The notes beneath the pieces were generated by a model that saw nothing but the letters and a program-made list of their open reading frames with translations, did not search any database and was not told the DNA's origin. From Aegilops tauschii subsp. strangulata (Eukaryota; Streptophyta; Magnoliopsida; Poales; Poaceae), in NCBI RefSeq assembly GCF_002575655.3, contig NC_053040.3:363132267-363196266 (forward strand): 64,000 bases of DNA, written 5' to 3'. Shown one piece after another: positions 23,986-34,253 of this stretch (within the stretch, counting starts at the first letter, position 1; every line of letters begins with the position of its first letter). The position numbers were made by a program, and so were the translations under genes.

Positions 23986-26900
23986 CCGCGTCCTGATAGA
24001 CGGCGGAAGCAGTATCAACATACTGTACCGCGATACCATGGATAAGCTGAACATCAAAGCGAAGCAGCTCATGCCGAGCCGCACCGTCTTCCATGGTATC
24101 GTACCCGGCCTATCTTGCTCTCCAATCGGCAAGATCAAGATGGATGTTCTCTTCGGAGACAAAGATCACTTTCGCCGGGAAGCAATATGGTTCGAGGTGG
24201 TGGATCTGGAGAGCCCCTATCATTCACTACTTGGCCGACCTGCCTTGGCCAAGTTCATGGCTGTGCCCCACTACGCCTACCTAAAGATGAAGATGCCGAG
24301 CTCGAAGGGGATCATCACGGTAGCCGGCGACTACAAGAAGTCCATCGAGTGTGCCATGGCCAGCAGCCGGCTAGCCGAGTCCCTCGTGGTGGCCGAAGAG
24401 AAGAAGATGTTGGAGCGGGTTGTGGCCATGGCCGGCAAGCAGCCGGCCTTGTCCCCCAACCCCAAGGATTGTGATGCGCAGGGCTCCTTCTAGCCTGCAA
24501 AAGAGACGAAGAAGATACCTCTAGACCCGGAGCACCCGGAGAGGTTCGCCGTGATTGGGGCGAACTTGGACAGTAAATAGGAAGGCGAGCTCGTCGACTT
24601 CCTCCGTGAGAATCGAGACATCTTTGCATGGTCCCCAAAGGACATGCCGGGTGTCCCGAAGGATTTCGCCGAGCACAAGTTACATGTCCGAGCCGATGCG
24701 AAGCCGGTCAAGCAACCCCTCCGCCGACTATCAGAAGAGAAGCGAAGAATCGTGGGAGAAGAGATAGCCCGGCTCCTTGCAGCCGGCTTCATCATGGAAG
24801 TGTTCTTTCCAGAATGGCTTGCCAATCCAGTTCTGGTTTTGAAGAAGAATAACAAGTGGCGCATGTGTATAGACTACACAAGCTTGAACAAGGCCTGTCC
24901 AAAGGATCCGTTTGCTTTGCCACGGATTGACCAAGTGATAGACTCCACAGCCAGATGCGAGTTGTTAAGTTTTTTGGATGCACACTCAGGGTATCATCAG
25001 ATCAAGTTGGACCCGGCTAACCGCCTGAAGACTGCCTTCATTACACCCTTTGGAGCTTTCTGCTACCTGACAATGACATTCGGCTTGAGAAATGCCGGTG
25101 CCACTTTTCAACGTTGCATGCAGAAATGTCTCTTGAAACAACTCGGCAGAAATGCCCACGTCTACGTAGACGACATTGTGGTGAAGACAGAGAAGCGCGG
25201 TACCTTGCTGGAAGACCTGAAGGAAACATTCGCCAACTTGCGCCGATTCCAGATCAAGCTCAACCCTGAGTAGTGCGTGTTCGGAGTGCCAGCCGGCCAG
25301 CTGCTAGGCTTCTTGGTCTCCGAACGCGGCATTGAGTGCAACCCTGTCAAGATCAAGGCCATCGAGAGGATGGAGATTCCCACCAAACTGCGAGATGTGC
25401 AGAAGTTCACTGGCTGCTTAGCCTCACTGAACCGTTTTATCAGCCGACTAGGAGAAAAGGCTCTCCCCCTGTACCGACTCATGAAGAAGTCCACTCACTT
25501 TGAGTGGAATGATCAAGCCGACCAAGCCTTCCATGAGTTGAAGAAAATGTTGACCACTCCGCCTGTCCTGGCCGCGCCGACTGAGAAGGAGCCCATGCTC
25601 CTCTACATCGCCGCGACAAGCCGAGTCGTCAGCACTGTTGTTGTGGTCCAGCGCCCGGAGGAAGGCCGAGCCCAGCTGGTCCAGAGGCCGGTCTACTATC
25701 TCAGCGAAGTACTGTCCAGCTCAAAGCAAAACTACCCGCACTACCAGAAGATGTGCTATGGGGTGTACTTCGCTGCCAAGAAATTGAAGCCCTACTTCCA
25801 AGAGCACCCCATCACGGTCGTGTGCACTGCCCCGCTTGCCGAGATCATAGGCAGCCGGGATGCATCCGGCCGGGTGGCCAAATGGGCCATTGCCTTGGCG
25901 CCCTACACGATTTTCTATCAACCCCGCACCGCCATCAAGTCGCAAGCATTGGCCGACTTCCTCGTCGACTGGGCCGAGACCCAGTACTTACCGCCGGCTC
26001 CCGACTCTACCCATTGGCGGATGCACTTTGACGGGTCCAAGATGCGCACCGGCTTGGGAGCCGGCATCGTCCTCACCTCTCCCAAAGGCGACAAGCTCAA
26101 GTACACGCTGCAGATCCACTTCGCCGCCTCCAACAACATGGCCGAGTACGAGGCGCTCGTACATGGGCTCCGGCTAGCCAAAGAACTCGGCATACGCCGG
26201 ATCCTGTGCTACGGCGACTCAGACTTGGTGGTCCAGCAATCATCTGGCGACTGGGACGCCAAGGACGCGAACATGGCGAGCTACCGTTTCCTCGTCCAGC
26301 AGATGAGCGGATACTTCGAAGGGTGCGAGTTCCTTCACGTGCCAAGGGCCGACAACGACCAAGCAGATGCCCTAGCACGTATCGGCTCCACCCGACAGGC
26401 CATACCGACCGGCGTCTACCTCCAGCGCCTCCTCAAGCCGTCCATCAAGCCGTCTCCAGAGTCGGATTCCATCTTCGTACCGCCTGCGCCGGAAACAGCC
26501 GGATCCGGCTCAAGAAATCCTGCAGGCGGCACGGGGACTTCGACGACTGCCCCGGGGACTGACGTAGTCACACCCGGCCCAGGGACTTCAGAACCCGGCC
26601 CGGGGACTGCAGCAGTCGGCCCGGGGACTGCAACGACACAAGAAGCGGTGGTCGACTCCAATGCAACACCCAACCCACCCACCCGAGTCATGGTGGCCAC
26701 ATTAACAGCAGAAGAAGTCACAGCTCCCTCATGGGCCCAGCCCATCCTCAAGTTCCTAGTCAGCAGAGAGCTGCCGGCTGATGAGATCGCAGCAAGACTA
26801 GTGCAACGACGAGCCGCAGCATACACAATAATCAACAGGGAGCTCGTGAAGCGCAGCGTCACTGGAGTCTTCCAGCGTTGCGTCGAGCCAGAAAAAGGAG

Positions 26901-27997
26901 TGGCAATCCTCAAAGACATCCACCAAGGCGAATGCGGCCATCACGCCGCCTCAAGATCCCTCGTGGCCAAGGCTTTCCGCCATGGGTTCTTCTAGCCGAC
27001 TGCCTTGGAGGATGCTAAAGAAATAGTCAAGAGCTGCAGAGGATGTCAAGTCTTCAGTTCCAAACAACACCTGCCAGCTTCTGCCCTCAAGACCATTCCC
27101 CTCACCTGGCCTTTTGCCGTCTGGGGACTGGACATGGTGGGCCCTTTCAAGACAGCCCGCGGTGGCTTGACACATCTACTCGTTGCGGTGGACAAGTTCA
27201 CAAAGTGGATTGAAGCCAAGCCAATTAAGAAGCTGAACGGGCCGACTGCCGTGACATTCATCACCGACATTACTACTCGGTACGGCGTGCCGCACAGCAT
27301 CATCACCGACAACGACACGAACTTCGCCAAAGGCGCACTGGCACGTTTCTGCGCGATGCAGGGCATCCGACTGGACTTAGCGTCCGTTGCCCACCCGCAG
27401 TCAAACGGCCAGGTCGAGCGAGCAAATGGACTTATCATCTCCGGCATCAAGCCCCGACTGGTTGTACCACTAGAACGATCGGCCGGCTGCTGGCTCGAAG
27501 AGCTGCCGGCTGTCCTCTGGAGTCTGCGCACTACACCCAACAAGTCAACCGGCTTCACTCCCTTCTTCCTTGTGTACGGTGCCGAGGCCGTCATCCCAAC
27601 ATACATCAAGTTCGACTCACCTCGGATCACCATGTACACGGAGGAGGAAGCCAAAGAAGCAAGAGAAGACGGCGTCGACCTACTAGAAGAAGGCCGGCTG
27701 TTAGCCCTCAGCCGGTCCACCATCTACCAGCAAGGCCTGCGCCGCTACTACAACCGCAAGGTCAAGCCAAGATCCTTCCAAGAGGGCGACCTTGTGCTCC
27801 AGCTGATCCAGCGAACAGCCGGCCAGCACAAGCTTTCGGCCCCTTGGGAAGGCCCTTTCGTCGTCAGCAAGGCACTCGGCAACGACTCCTACTACTTGAT
27901 CGACGCGCAAAAACCAAGAGCACGCAAGAGAGACGACTCCGGCAAGGAGTCGGAGCGACCATGGAACGCAAACCTCCTAAGACGATTTTACAGCTGA
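23975..27997 (+). pseudogene. pol of element E: protease, RT, dual RNase H, integrase (broken by stops)
   Basis: One frame throughout. Protease has LIDGGSS (Asp codon 23999-24001; the DGG variant common in Tat). RT shows SGYHQIK and YVDD (25163-25174). A degenerate Gypsy RNase H follows (about 25500-25960), then a second, archaeal-type RNase H (about 26015-26380) with FDGS, AEYEAL, YGDSDLV and DNDQADALAR. A Pro/Gly-rich linker (26400-26700) leads to integrase with an N-terminal His/Cys zinc motif and catalytic D (27131), D (27308) and E (27416), a DD35E spacing. No chromodomain. Stops at 24491, 24578, 25271 and 26993 break the product; 26993 looks like TGG to TAG. Confidence 0.92.
26531..26632 (+). 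repeat. GGGGACT repeats in the pol linker
   Basis: GGGGACT (one copy AGGGACT) recurs at 26533, 26554, 26581, 26602 and 26623, spaced 21, 27, 21 and 21 bases, all multiples of three, giving a PGPGT-like peptide repeat between the second RNase H and integrase. The heptamer equals the core of this element's polypurine tract (33101-33107). Confidence 0.85.
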
Positions 27998-28788
27998 AAA
28001 GCAGTATGTATCACGCTACCCCTTTTGTATTAAGTACAAACCAACAGGCCCCCCGACCAGTACTCGGGGACTGCCTTTTTGTTTATCTATGAATAACGAG
28101 TATCATATCCATGAATGTATTATTACATTTTGAATTCTTGTCCGGCACCGGGTCCGACTAGTCGGCCCGGGGACTGGCCGACTTGAGCTATATTCAAAGT
28201 TCTTCCCGAAGTCAGCAAAGTAGTGCGCCGACTCCCAAGTCCTCTCTTGTTGAAAGTCGCAGCTCAAAGAACTGACTGTCCGACTAGCAAGAGAGAAGAC
28301 ATAAAGGACGCCCACACGAAAAACGGCTAAGGAACAACTAACCTATATAGCAAAGAGACGGCCTCCAAACATGCCTGCTGGCTGTCAAAACAGCCGGCTG
28401 GCCGGCTTCCTAAAAAACTTAGCTTAAGTCCGGCGAGCTAAAAGTACTTCCCCCTCCCCAATCGGCCAGGCACCCCCCGGCCACAGATTGCAGAGCAACT
28501 GTTTGACTGGGGAGGCGGCAACCAAGGGAGGGCGGCAAAGGAAAAAAGCAGAAGGACAAAAAGCGAAAGTACAAGGATAGACCGATTGCATAACTTATAT
28601 ACATAAAGCCGCCCACAGGCTGGCAACAGACTTGAGTTTGAATACACCCAGTGGGTGGAATTGTGCAGACTTAACCAAACATTGTTCAAAAGTAACAAGA
28701 CAGGAAAACAAAAGAAAGAAGACTAAGGCGCGACAGGAAAGCCGAGCTGGTTGGTGAAGGCGGCCTCGCCGGCTGAAGGAGTGGCCGC
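27998..28788. other. Spacer between convergent pol and antisense gene of element E
   Basis: No coding seen. It contains two more CGGGGACT words (28065-28072 and about 28168-28175) and an AT-rich part after the pol stop, a plausible region for 3' ends of both convergent transcripts. No certain polyadenylation signal was assigned. Confidence 0.5.
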
Positions 28789-29917
28789 CTAGCTGGTCCC
28801 GGCTTGACCACCTCCCGCGGCAGGAGACGCACTCACACGCGACGTAGTGCTGGAGGTGCGGTCAGGCTGGCCAGCTACTCCGCCAGCCGGCTCGGCGTCT
28901 TCACCCTCCTCCTCCTCCTCTTCACCCTCGTCGCTGGAGTCGATCTCCTCCGCCGAGTCCTCGTCGTACGCCGGGTCCAGCCCGAACCAATCTTCCGGCT
29001 GGGTGACTCCATTGTCGTCCACCTTGGGGGCGAAGACGTTGGTGTCGGTGTAGTCGGCGATCGCTGAAGCCAGCCGAATGATGGCTGGCCACGCCGGCTC
29101 CAGCTCCGTGTCGGCTTGCTGCCGCCAGGTAGCCAGCTGGTCCAGGTTCAGGCCGGGATACCAGGCCTTGATGAACTCCAGCGCCCGCTTGGCGCCGGGG
29201 CGAGCTACTGACGCCTTCCAAGCCTCGAAGCGGCCGACTGCCACCTCCAGCCAGTCGGCGGTCTGACTGGGGGTGCGAGGGACCACTTGGCCGGGCCAGA
29301 GGGCGGCCAAGACCTGCGATCCCGCGCGCTGAAGCCGGCGGAGCAGCCTGTGAGCCGGCTGGATGCGAGCCTGGATCGCCAGGAGCTGTTCTTCCAGCGA
29401 GCGGCCGGCGGTTGGCGAGATCTCGAAGCCGGCTTGCCTCTTCGCCTGGCGACGGGCTTCGATGGCCTGGTTGGCGGCAGTTGAGTAGTCAGGGAAGTAC
29501 TCTGCGCGAAGGACAAAAGAAAAGAAAAACACCAAAATCAGAAAAACAAGCCAAAGTGGCAGATGGCAAGAAAGGACGAAGGGGTAGACGACTTACCGTC
29601 AACTAGATCCTCAATCTGGCCATAGCCGGAGACCAGAGTCTGCCTGGCCTCTGCCCAGCCGGCCGCCTCCGTCTCAAACTCGGCCTGGAGGGTAGCTTCG
29701 CGATCCTGCGCAGCCTTCAGCGCCGCCTTGTGGCCTTCCTCCTGGTCGGCCAGCTTCTTGACCAGGCGGTCGCGCTCCTGCACCAAGGCGGCGAGCTCCG
29801 CGTCCTTGGCACGAAGAGCAGTCTGGGACTCCCCCAGCTGTGCCCTCAGACCGGCGTTGGCCGCTGCAGAGATAGAAGAAGAAGAAGAAGAAGAACAATG
29901 AGAAATCATCAAGGAAG

Positions 29918-29975
29918 ATCCGAGCCGACTGCTCAGCAGTCGGCCCGAATCTCGGGGACTACACCCACATGAGAT
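29918..29975 (-). repeat. Hairpin plus CGGGGACTAC module in intron 5 boundary region (intron 4 of the antisense gene)
   Basis: Within the fourth intron (29864-30013), the perfect 19-base inverted repeat CCGACTGCTCAGCAGTCGG (29925-29943) is followed by CTCGGGGACTACACC. A homologous, slightly imperfect module lies in the third intron at about 30159-30215 (CTGCTCAGCAG, then CTCGGGGACTACACC). Confidence 0.8.
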
Positions 29976-30158
29976 AAAGATCCCCCACATGAGATAAAGA
30001 TCAAGTCACATACCTCGGCTCTCAGTAAGATCGGCGGTCTTCTGGGTCAGCTCCCGAGCCTGGGAGTTGAAGGCGGCCGCTCGGAGGTTGTGGTAGTCCT
30101 GCAAGACGGACAGAAGACCGAAGTGAGAACAAAAGCAGCAAAGACAAAATCTCCAAGA

Positions 30159-30215
30159 AGTTCCAAGCCGCCTGCTCAGCAGCCGACTCGGAACTCGGGG
30201 ACTACACCAAGTGGG
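30159..30215 (-). repeat. Second intronic hairpin/CGGGGACTAC module (intron 3)
   Basis: Homologous to 29918-29975: GCCGCCTGCTCAGCAGCCGAC followed after a few bases by CTCGGGGACTACACCAAG. It lies in the intron between exons 3 and 4 (30099-30277), pointing to duplication of an intronic segment, possibly with the short exon 4 between them. Confidence 0.75.
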
Positions 30216-32669
30216 TGCGCTGACGCGCCCCCACGAGAGAAATCAAGATCAATAAAGAACAAGATAGGAATGCTAACCCTGTTGGCTGCCCGCGTTGCGA
30301 GGAATTCGTCGGTGAACTGTCTCAGCGCCGCGGCTTGGCTTTGGAGCCGGGTCCGGACGTCTTGTGCAGCGACGTTCACCACGGCTGTTCCTCCGCCCGG
30401 CGTCCACCCCGAGGTAGCGCTGGCCGCCTCCGCGTCTCGGGCCGACAAGCTGGACCCCACGGCCGGCTGTGGCTCCGACGCAGCCTTCTGCGGCTCCGAC
30501 GCGGCCTTCCCTGCACGCCGGCTTGGCGGAACCCGGACCGCCACCTCAGCTCCCGCGGCCGGCTCGCCCTCCGCCGACTGTGCGGGCGCAGGCTCAGGCT
30601 GGCTGCCTTGGGCCGCCCTAGTCGGAGGAGTCGGCCCCGGCGCCTCCCCCAAGATGATGACGTCGTCGCCGCTTCCTCCCAGCCCCGGCTGGGAACCGCT
30701 GGCTCCCCCTGGCGAGGGATCCACGTCCCCTGGCGCCATGGTGCGCAGGGGGGTGACCATCAAAGCGTCCCCTGCCGCCGCCTCGGCCTCTGCCTGGGCC
30801 TTGGCTACGGCCTCAGCGAGCGCCTTCGCTGCCTCCTCCTCCCGAGCTGCCTGGGAGGCGGCTGCCCTCCGTGCCTCCGCCTCCCGCGCTTCCTGCTCCT
30901 CCCGTACCTCCCGCGCGTTCCTTTCTGTCGCCTCCAGGAGGGCGGCTCGGGGATCTACGCGGCGGGTGGTGCTCCCAGAGCCCCCTGGCGACTCGACGAC
31001 GGAGCCGGCAGCCGCCCGCTCAAGTGACAGCGGAGCTCTGACCGTTGAAAAAGAAGACGAAGGTTCAAGAACCACCCAAGAAAAGAAAGAAGGAGAGTAC
31101 ATAGAAAGAGAGAACTTACGCCGACACAGTCTGCGGCTGCTTCACCACTTTGCGGAAGCGAGCCGCCTCTTCCCGCCTGGTGGCTGCCGCCCCACCCCTG
31201 GGCTTCTTCGTCCGGCTGCCGAACATGCCCTGGGCGGCGCGACGTTTCTGACCTCTACCCCGAGCAGGCTGCACGCCGGAGGAGCCCGCGCCGCGTCCGG
31301 ATGCCGGCTGGCGGTGCGGGACGGCTTCGGCTTCGTCCTCGTCCGGCCAGTTGTCGAAGGTAGCAGTGAACCCGGAGCCGCCTCCTTCGCCGCCGGCTTG
31401 GCCACCGGCCGGCTCGATGGCATCCTCCATATGGACCGCCCCCAGGTCGGGGTCCTCTTGGTCGTGTTTGGTCCGGTCGGGGACGAAGTGGCGCTCCACG
31501 TCTGTCCCGCCGGCCGGCCGAAGCAGAGGACTCTGTCAAAAGAGCAAGCCGACTGAGTTAGAGTCGGCCCAGAGGAACTCGGCGACAAAGCTGAGAGAGA
31601 GAGAGAAAAAGAGACGAGGGGAGCGTACCGTAGGCGGAGGATTGGCACGGCTATATGACTCCTTGCCGAATTGCCAGTCTTCGGAAAGTTGGCAGTTGGC
31701 GAGGTAATTCACCATGTCGGCGGCGTCGGGCTGCGGCATCTCCTTGGTGCACATTCGGCTTGGATCGAGCTGGCCGCTCATCTGACAGATCAGATGAGGC
31801 CGGCTCTGGAGCAAAAGGACCCGGCGCGTGATGAACGCGGCCAGGAGGTCGGGCCCCGTCAGGCCCTCCGACTGGACCATCACCCGCAGGCGGGCGATGG
31901 CGGCGTTTCCTCCCTGCGACAGCGTCACCGCCCGGAAGGACCACTGGGGCAGCCTCCCCGCCGGTGGGCCGGCTACGTAAGCCGGCAGGTTGATGTAGTC
32001 GCCCCGTGGAGCGATGTTCCGCACGTAGAAGTACGACTTCTGCCACTTCTTCACCGATTGGATCAGCATGATGACGGGGAAGGGGTTGTCGGCGCCCGAT
32101 CTCCGCGACGCGATGAAGGCGCCAGTATGAGCCGGCATGCCTTTACTGCGCGTGCCCAGCTTCGACTGGAAGAACTCCCCCAGAGCTCAAGGGTGGGGAG
32201 GATGCCGAGATAGCCCTCGCACAGGGTGACGAAGGCCGACAGCAGCACCACCGCGTTGGGGGTGAGGTGGTGCGGCTGGAGCTGATAGAATTCCAGCCAG
32301 GAGCGGAAGAAGGCGCTCACTGGCAGGCCGAAGCCGCGCAGGAAGTGCGAGCGGAAGACCACCTGCTCGCCCTCCCGCGGCGCCGGCCTGATTTCCTTCT
32401 CCGGTGCGAGGCGGACCTCCACTTTGTCCGCGCTGGGCAGACGCCGGGTGTCGCGGAGGAAGTCGATGTGGTCGTTATGGACGATGGAGCCGTCCCAATC
32501 CCCGCCAAGCTGCTCTACGTGGGGAGGCATAGCGGAAGCTAGCACGGCGGCGGAGGAGCGTGCGGAGGAAGAGCGCGGCGGCGAGGCGCTGTCGCGAGAA
32601 CGAGCAAGGCAAGAAGACGGTGGAAGTAGGAGGAGCGTGCGAGGGCCTGCCGCCCTCCACCTCCCCCTA

Positions 32670-32677
32670 CTTATAGC
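32670..32677 (-). promoter_or_regulatory. TATA box of the antisense gene, element E
   Basis: Minus-strand GCTATAAGTAGGGGGAGG lies 140 bp upstream of the ATG (32530), matching copy A in sequence and distance. It supports an internal promoter reading away from the 3' LTR, independent of the LTR promoter. Confidence 0.7.
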
Positions 32678-33100
32678 CTCACGCGACCGCAGAGGCCGGA
32701 CGTGGGGGGAGACGTGGGATTAACTGCGCCCACTCCCCCCACGTCTCGCGTTTATTACGCATAAGTGCGAGCCGAAACTGCCGCACGGAACGTGCGGGCG
32801 GTTTCGGGATACAAAGGATCCGCGCCTGGGCCGGGGCGCGGACGTGGCGGGCCCCCTCCCTGCGGCGACGTCCCGTCACGCGCGTGGGCTGGCAGGCTTT
32901 CCGGCCACGTGGCACGCCAACGGCCCGAGGCCGGCCCGCGGCCCGGTGCACGTGCCTGCGGATTCCCGCCCCCCGACTCCAGAAGAATTCGACTAAGGCG
33001 GCGCGCCTGAACAAGGCCGGCTCCCAGCTGCCGGCTTGTCACGATAGGAAGCTGATCGAGCTTCTTGAACCCCACTCCACCTCGAAGCCCAACCAGCTTC

Positions 33101-33109
33101 GGGGACTAC
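33101..33109 (+). promoter_or_regulatory. Polypurine tract of element E
   Basis: GGGGACTAC sits immediately before the 3' LTR. Copy A has AGGGACTAC in the same place. It would prime plus-strand DNA synthesis. Confidence 0.75.
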
Positions 33110-34253
33110 TGTCGGATTAAATGGCCACGGGTAGCCTAACCGACTACCCCTGGGTCTTCGGAAAATTTATCAGGCCTTTGGGCCTTCAAGCACTCCAAGC
33201 ATTTGGGCCGCCTTCCCCGGCCGGCTACCACTAAAGCCGACTCTAGGAAGGCGACCCAGCCTCACCGACTCCAAGAAGCCGGCCAAGAAGGACGCCGACT
33301 CCTAGGAGCCGGCCAAGACCACAACCACTCCTACATAACAGCGACGTAATGGGGTGTGGCCACAGTGCGGCCCACGACCCCCGAAGCCCGAGGCGGGCAT
33401 GGCTACAGGAGGCCGTACGGGAGGGGCATCTCCCGTGCGGCTCGGCACTGTAGCCACGCTAGCCTCGACGTCATCCACGACCCACTCCTGTATGGCCTGA
33501 GGACTGCGGGCCCCTTCAGCCAGAGAGAGGCGCGAAGGGGGCCCGGCTTTTCCTAGTCGGCCAAGACTATAGCCGGCCTCCAGAAGCCGGCTACTCCCTT
33601 CCTCGAAGCAGGAGCCCCATTAAGGAGACAAGACGAGGTGAGGCTACAGTGATAGCCCCCGAGGCGGATCACTGTAGCCACGCTTACCTCGACAAAGCCC
33701 TCATCATCAGAGGCGCGGCTACAGCAAGCAGCCTCCGACAAGACCCTGGGCGGTGGGGCCGGCCTGTTGACCAAGTAGCCGGCAGCCGGCGGGACCCACC
33801 AGCCGGCGGGACCCAGCAGCCGGCAGAGAAGCCGGTGAGCGTAGACACTGACGGCTGGGACCAGTTCTCAGCCGGATTACCATTGTACCCCCGGGGGGTA
33901 GGCCTATATAAACCCCCCGGAGCCCCCATGCAAAGGGTTGGCTTCTAGGTTAACACCCACGCATAGCACACACACCATAGATAGAGAGAAGCAAGAGCTA
34001 GCCTTGTTCTTCTTCTCCCTTGATCTCAACAGCTCTAGGAGCGATTGTAGCTACCCTTTATCGATCTAGTGATCATGCGGAGACCCCGCAGAGCAGGACT
34101 AGGGGTGTTATCTCCTCGGAGAGCCCCGAACCTGGGTAAGATTCGCCGGCGTGCATGTCTTCGCCTCATCCCGTTTCCGGGCACCGGCGACGTTTTATTG
34201 GCTCCCACAATGATAAGCCATCCCTTGGCATATGTCGCACCAACCACCCGACA
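33110..34253 (+). repeat. 3' LTR of element E
   Basis: Same length as the 5' LTR, with TATA box at 33905-33912 and end CACCCGACA, followed by the TCGGT duplication. Differences from the 5' LTR are scattered substitutions, mostly transitions. Confidence 0.93.

Larger units (their letters stand above)
28789..32530 (-). pseudogene. Six-exon antisense gene of element E (Transposase_28-like domain plus coiled coil), one frame break
   Basis: Model from splice signals: exons 32530-31629, 31532-31120, 31037-30278, 30098-30014, 29863-29597, 29501-28789 (stop TAG). Donors are GTACGC, GTAAGT, GTTAGC, GTATGT and GTAAGT; acceptors end GACAG, GTCAG, TGCAG, TGCAG and CGCAG. Phases agree across all junctions for about 1047 codons if one base missing at a GGGGG run near 32185 in exon 1 is allowed for. 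Exon 1 has the Transposase_28-like block (VVFRSHFLRG, FYQLQPHHL, AFVTLCEGYLG). Exon 2 is Gly/Arg-rich, exon 3 Ala/Glu/Arg helical, exons 4-5 coiled coil, exon 6 mixed helical with a long Asp/Glu tail. Known as the antisense extra ORF of Tat elements; molecular role unknown. Confidence 0.8.
20426..34253 (+). mobile_element. Complete Tat-lineage Gypsy retrotransposon with antisense gene (element E, 13,828 bp)
   Basis: LTRs of identical length (1144 bp) at 20426-21569 and 33110-34253, with perfect 5 bp target duplication TCGGT (20421-20425, 34254-34258). Order: LTR, TGGCGCC primer site, gag, protease, RT, RNase H, second RNase H, integrase on +; then a convergent multi-exon gene on -; then polypurine tract and LTR. 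Two RNase H domains and an extra ORF before the 3' LTR are hallmarks of the Tat lineage (Grande, RIRE2, Retand, Ogre). LTRs differ at about twenty sites by eye, implying a recent insertion. Gag-pol carries five stops and two frameshifts, so it is non-functional in cis. Confidence 0.95.

Noticed and set aside
30090..31556. 488-codon plus-strand frame across exons 2-3 of the antisense gene
   Set aside because: It crosses well-supported minus-strand introns and exons and has low-complexity composition; no start context, domain or homologous + gene is visible.
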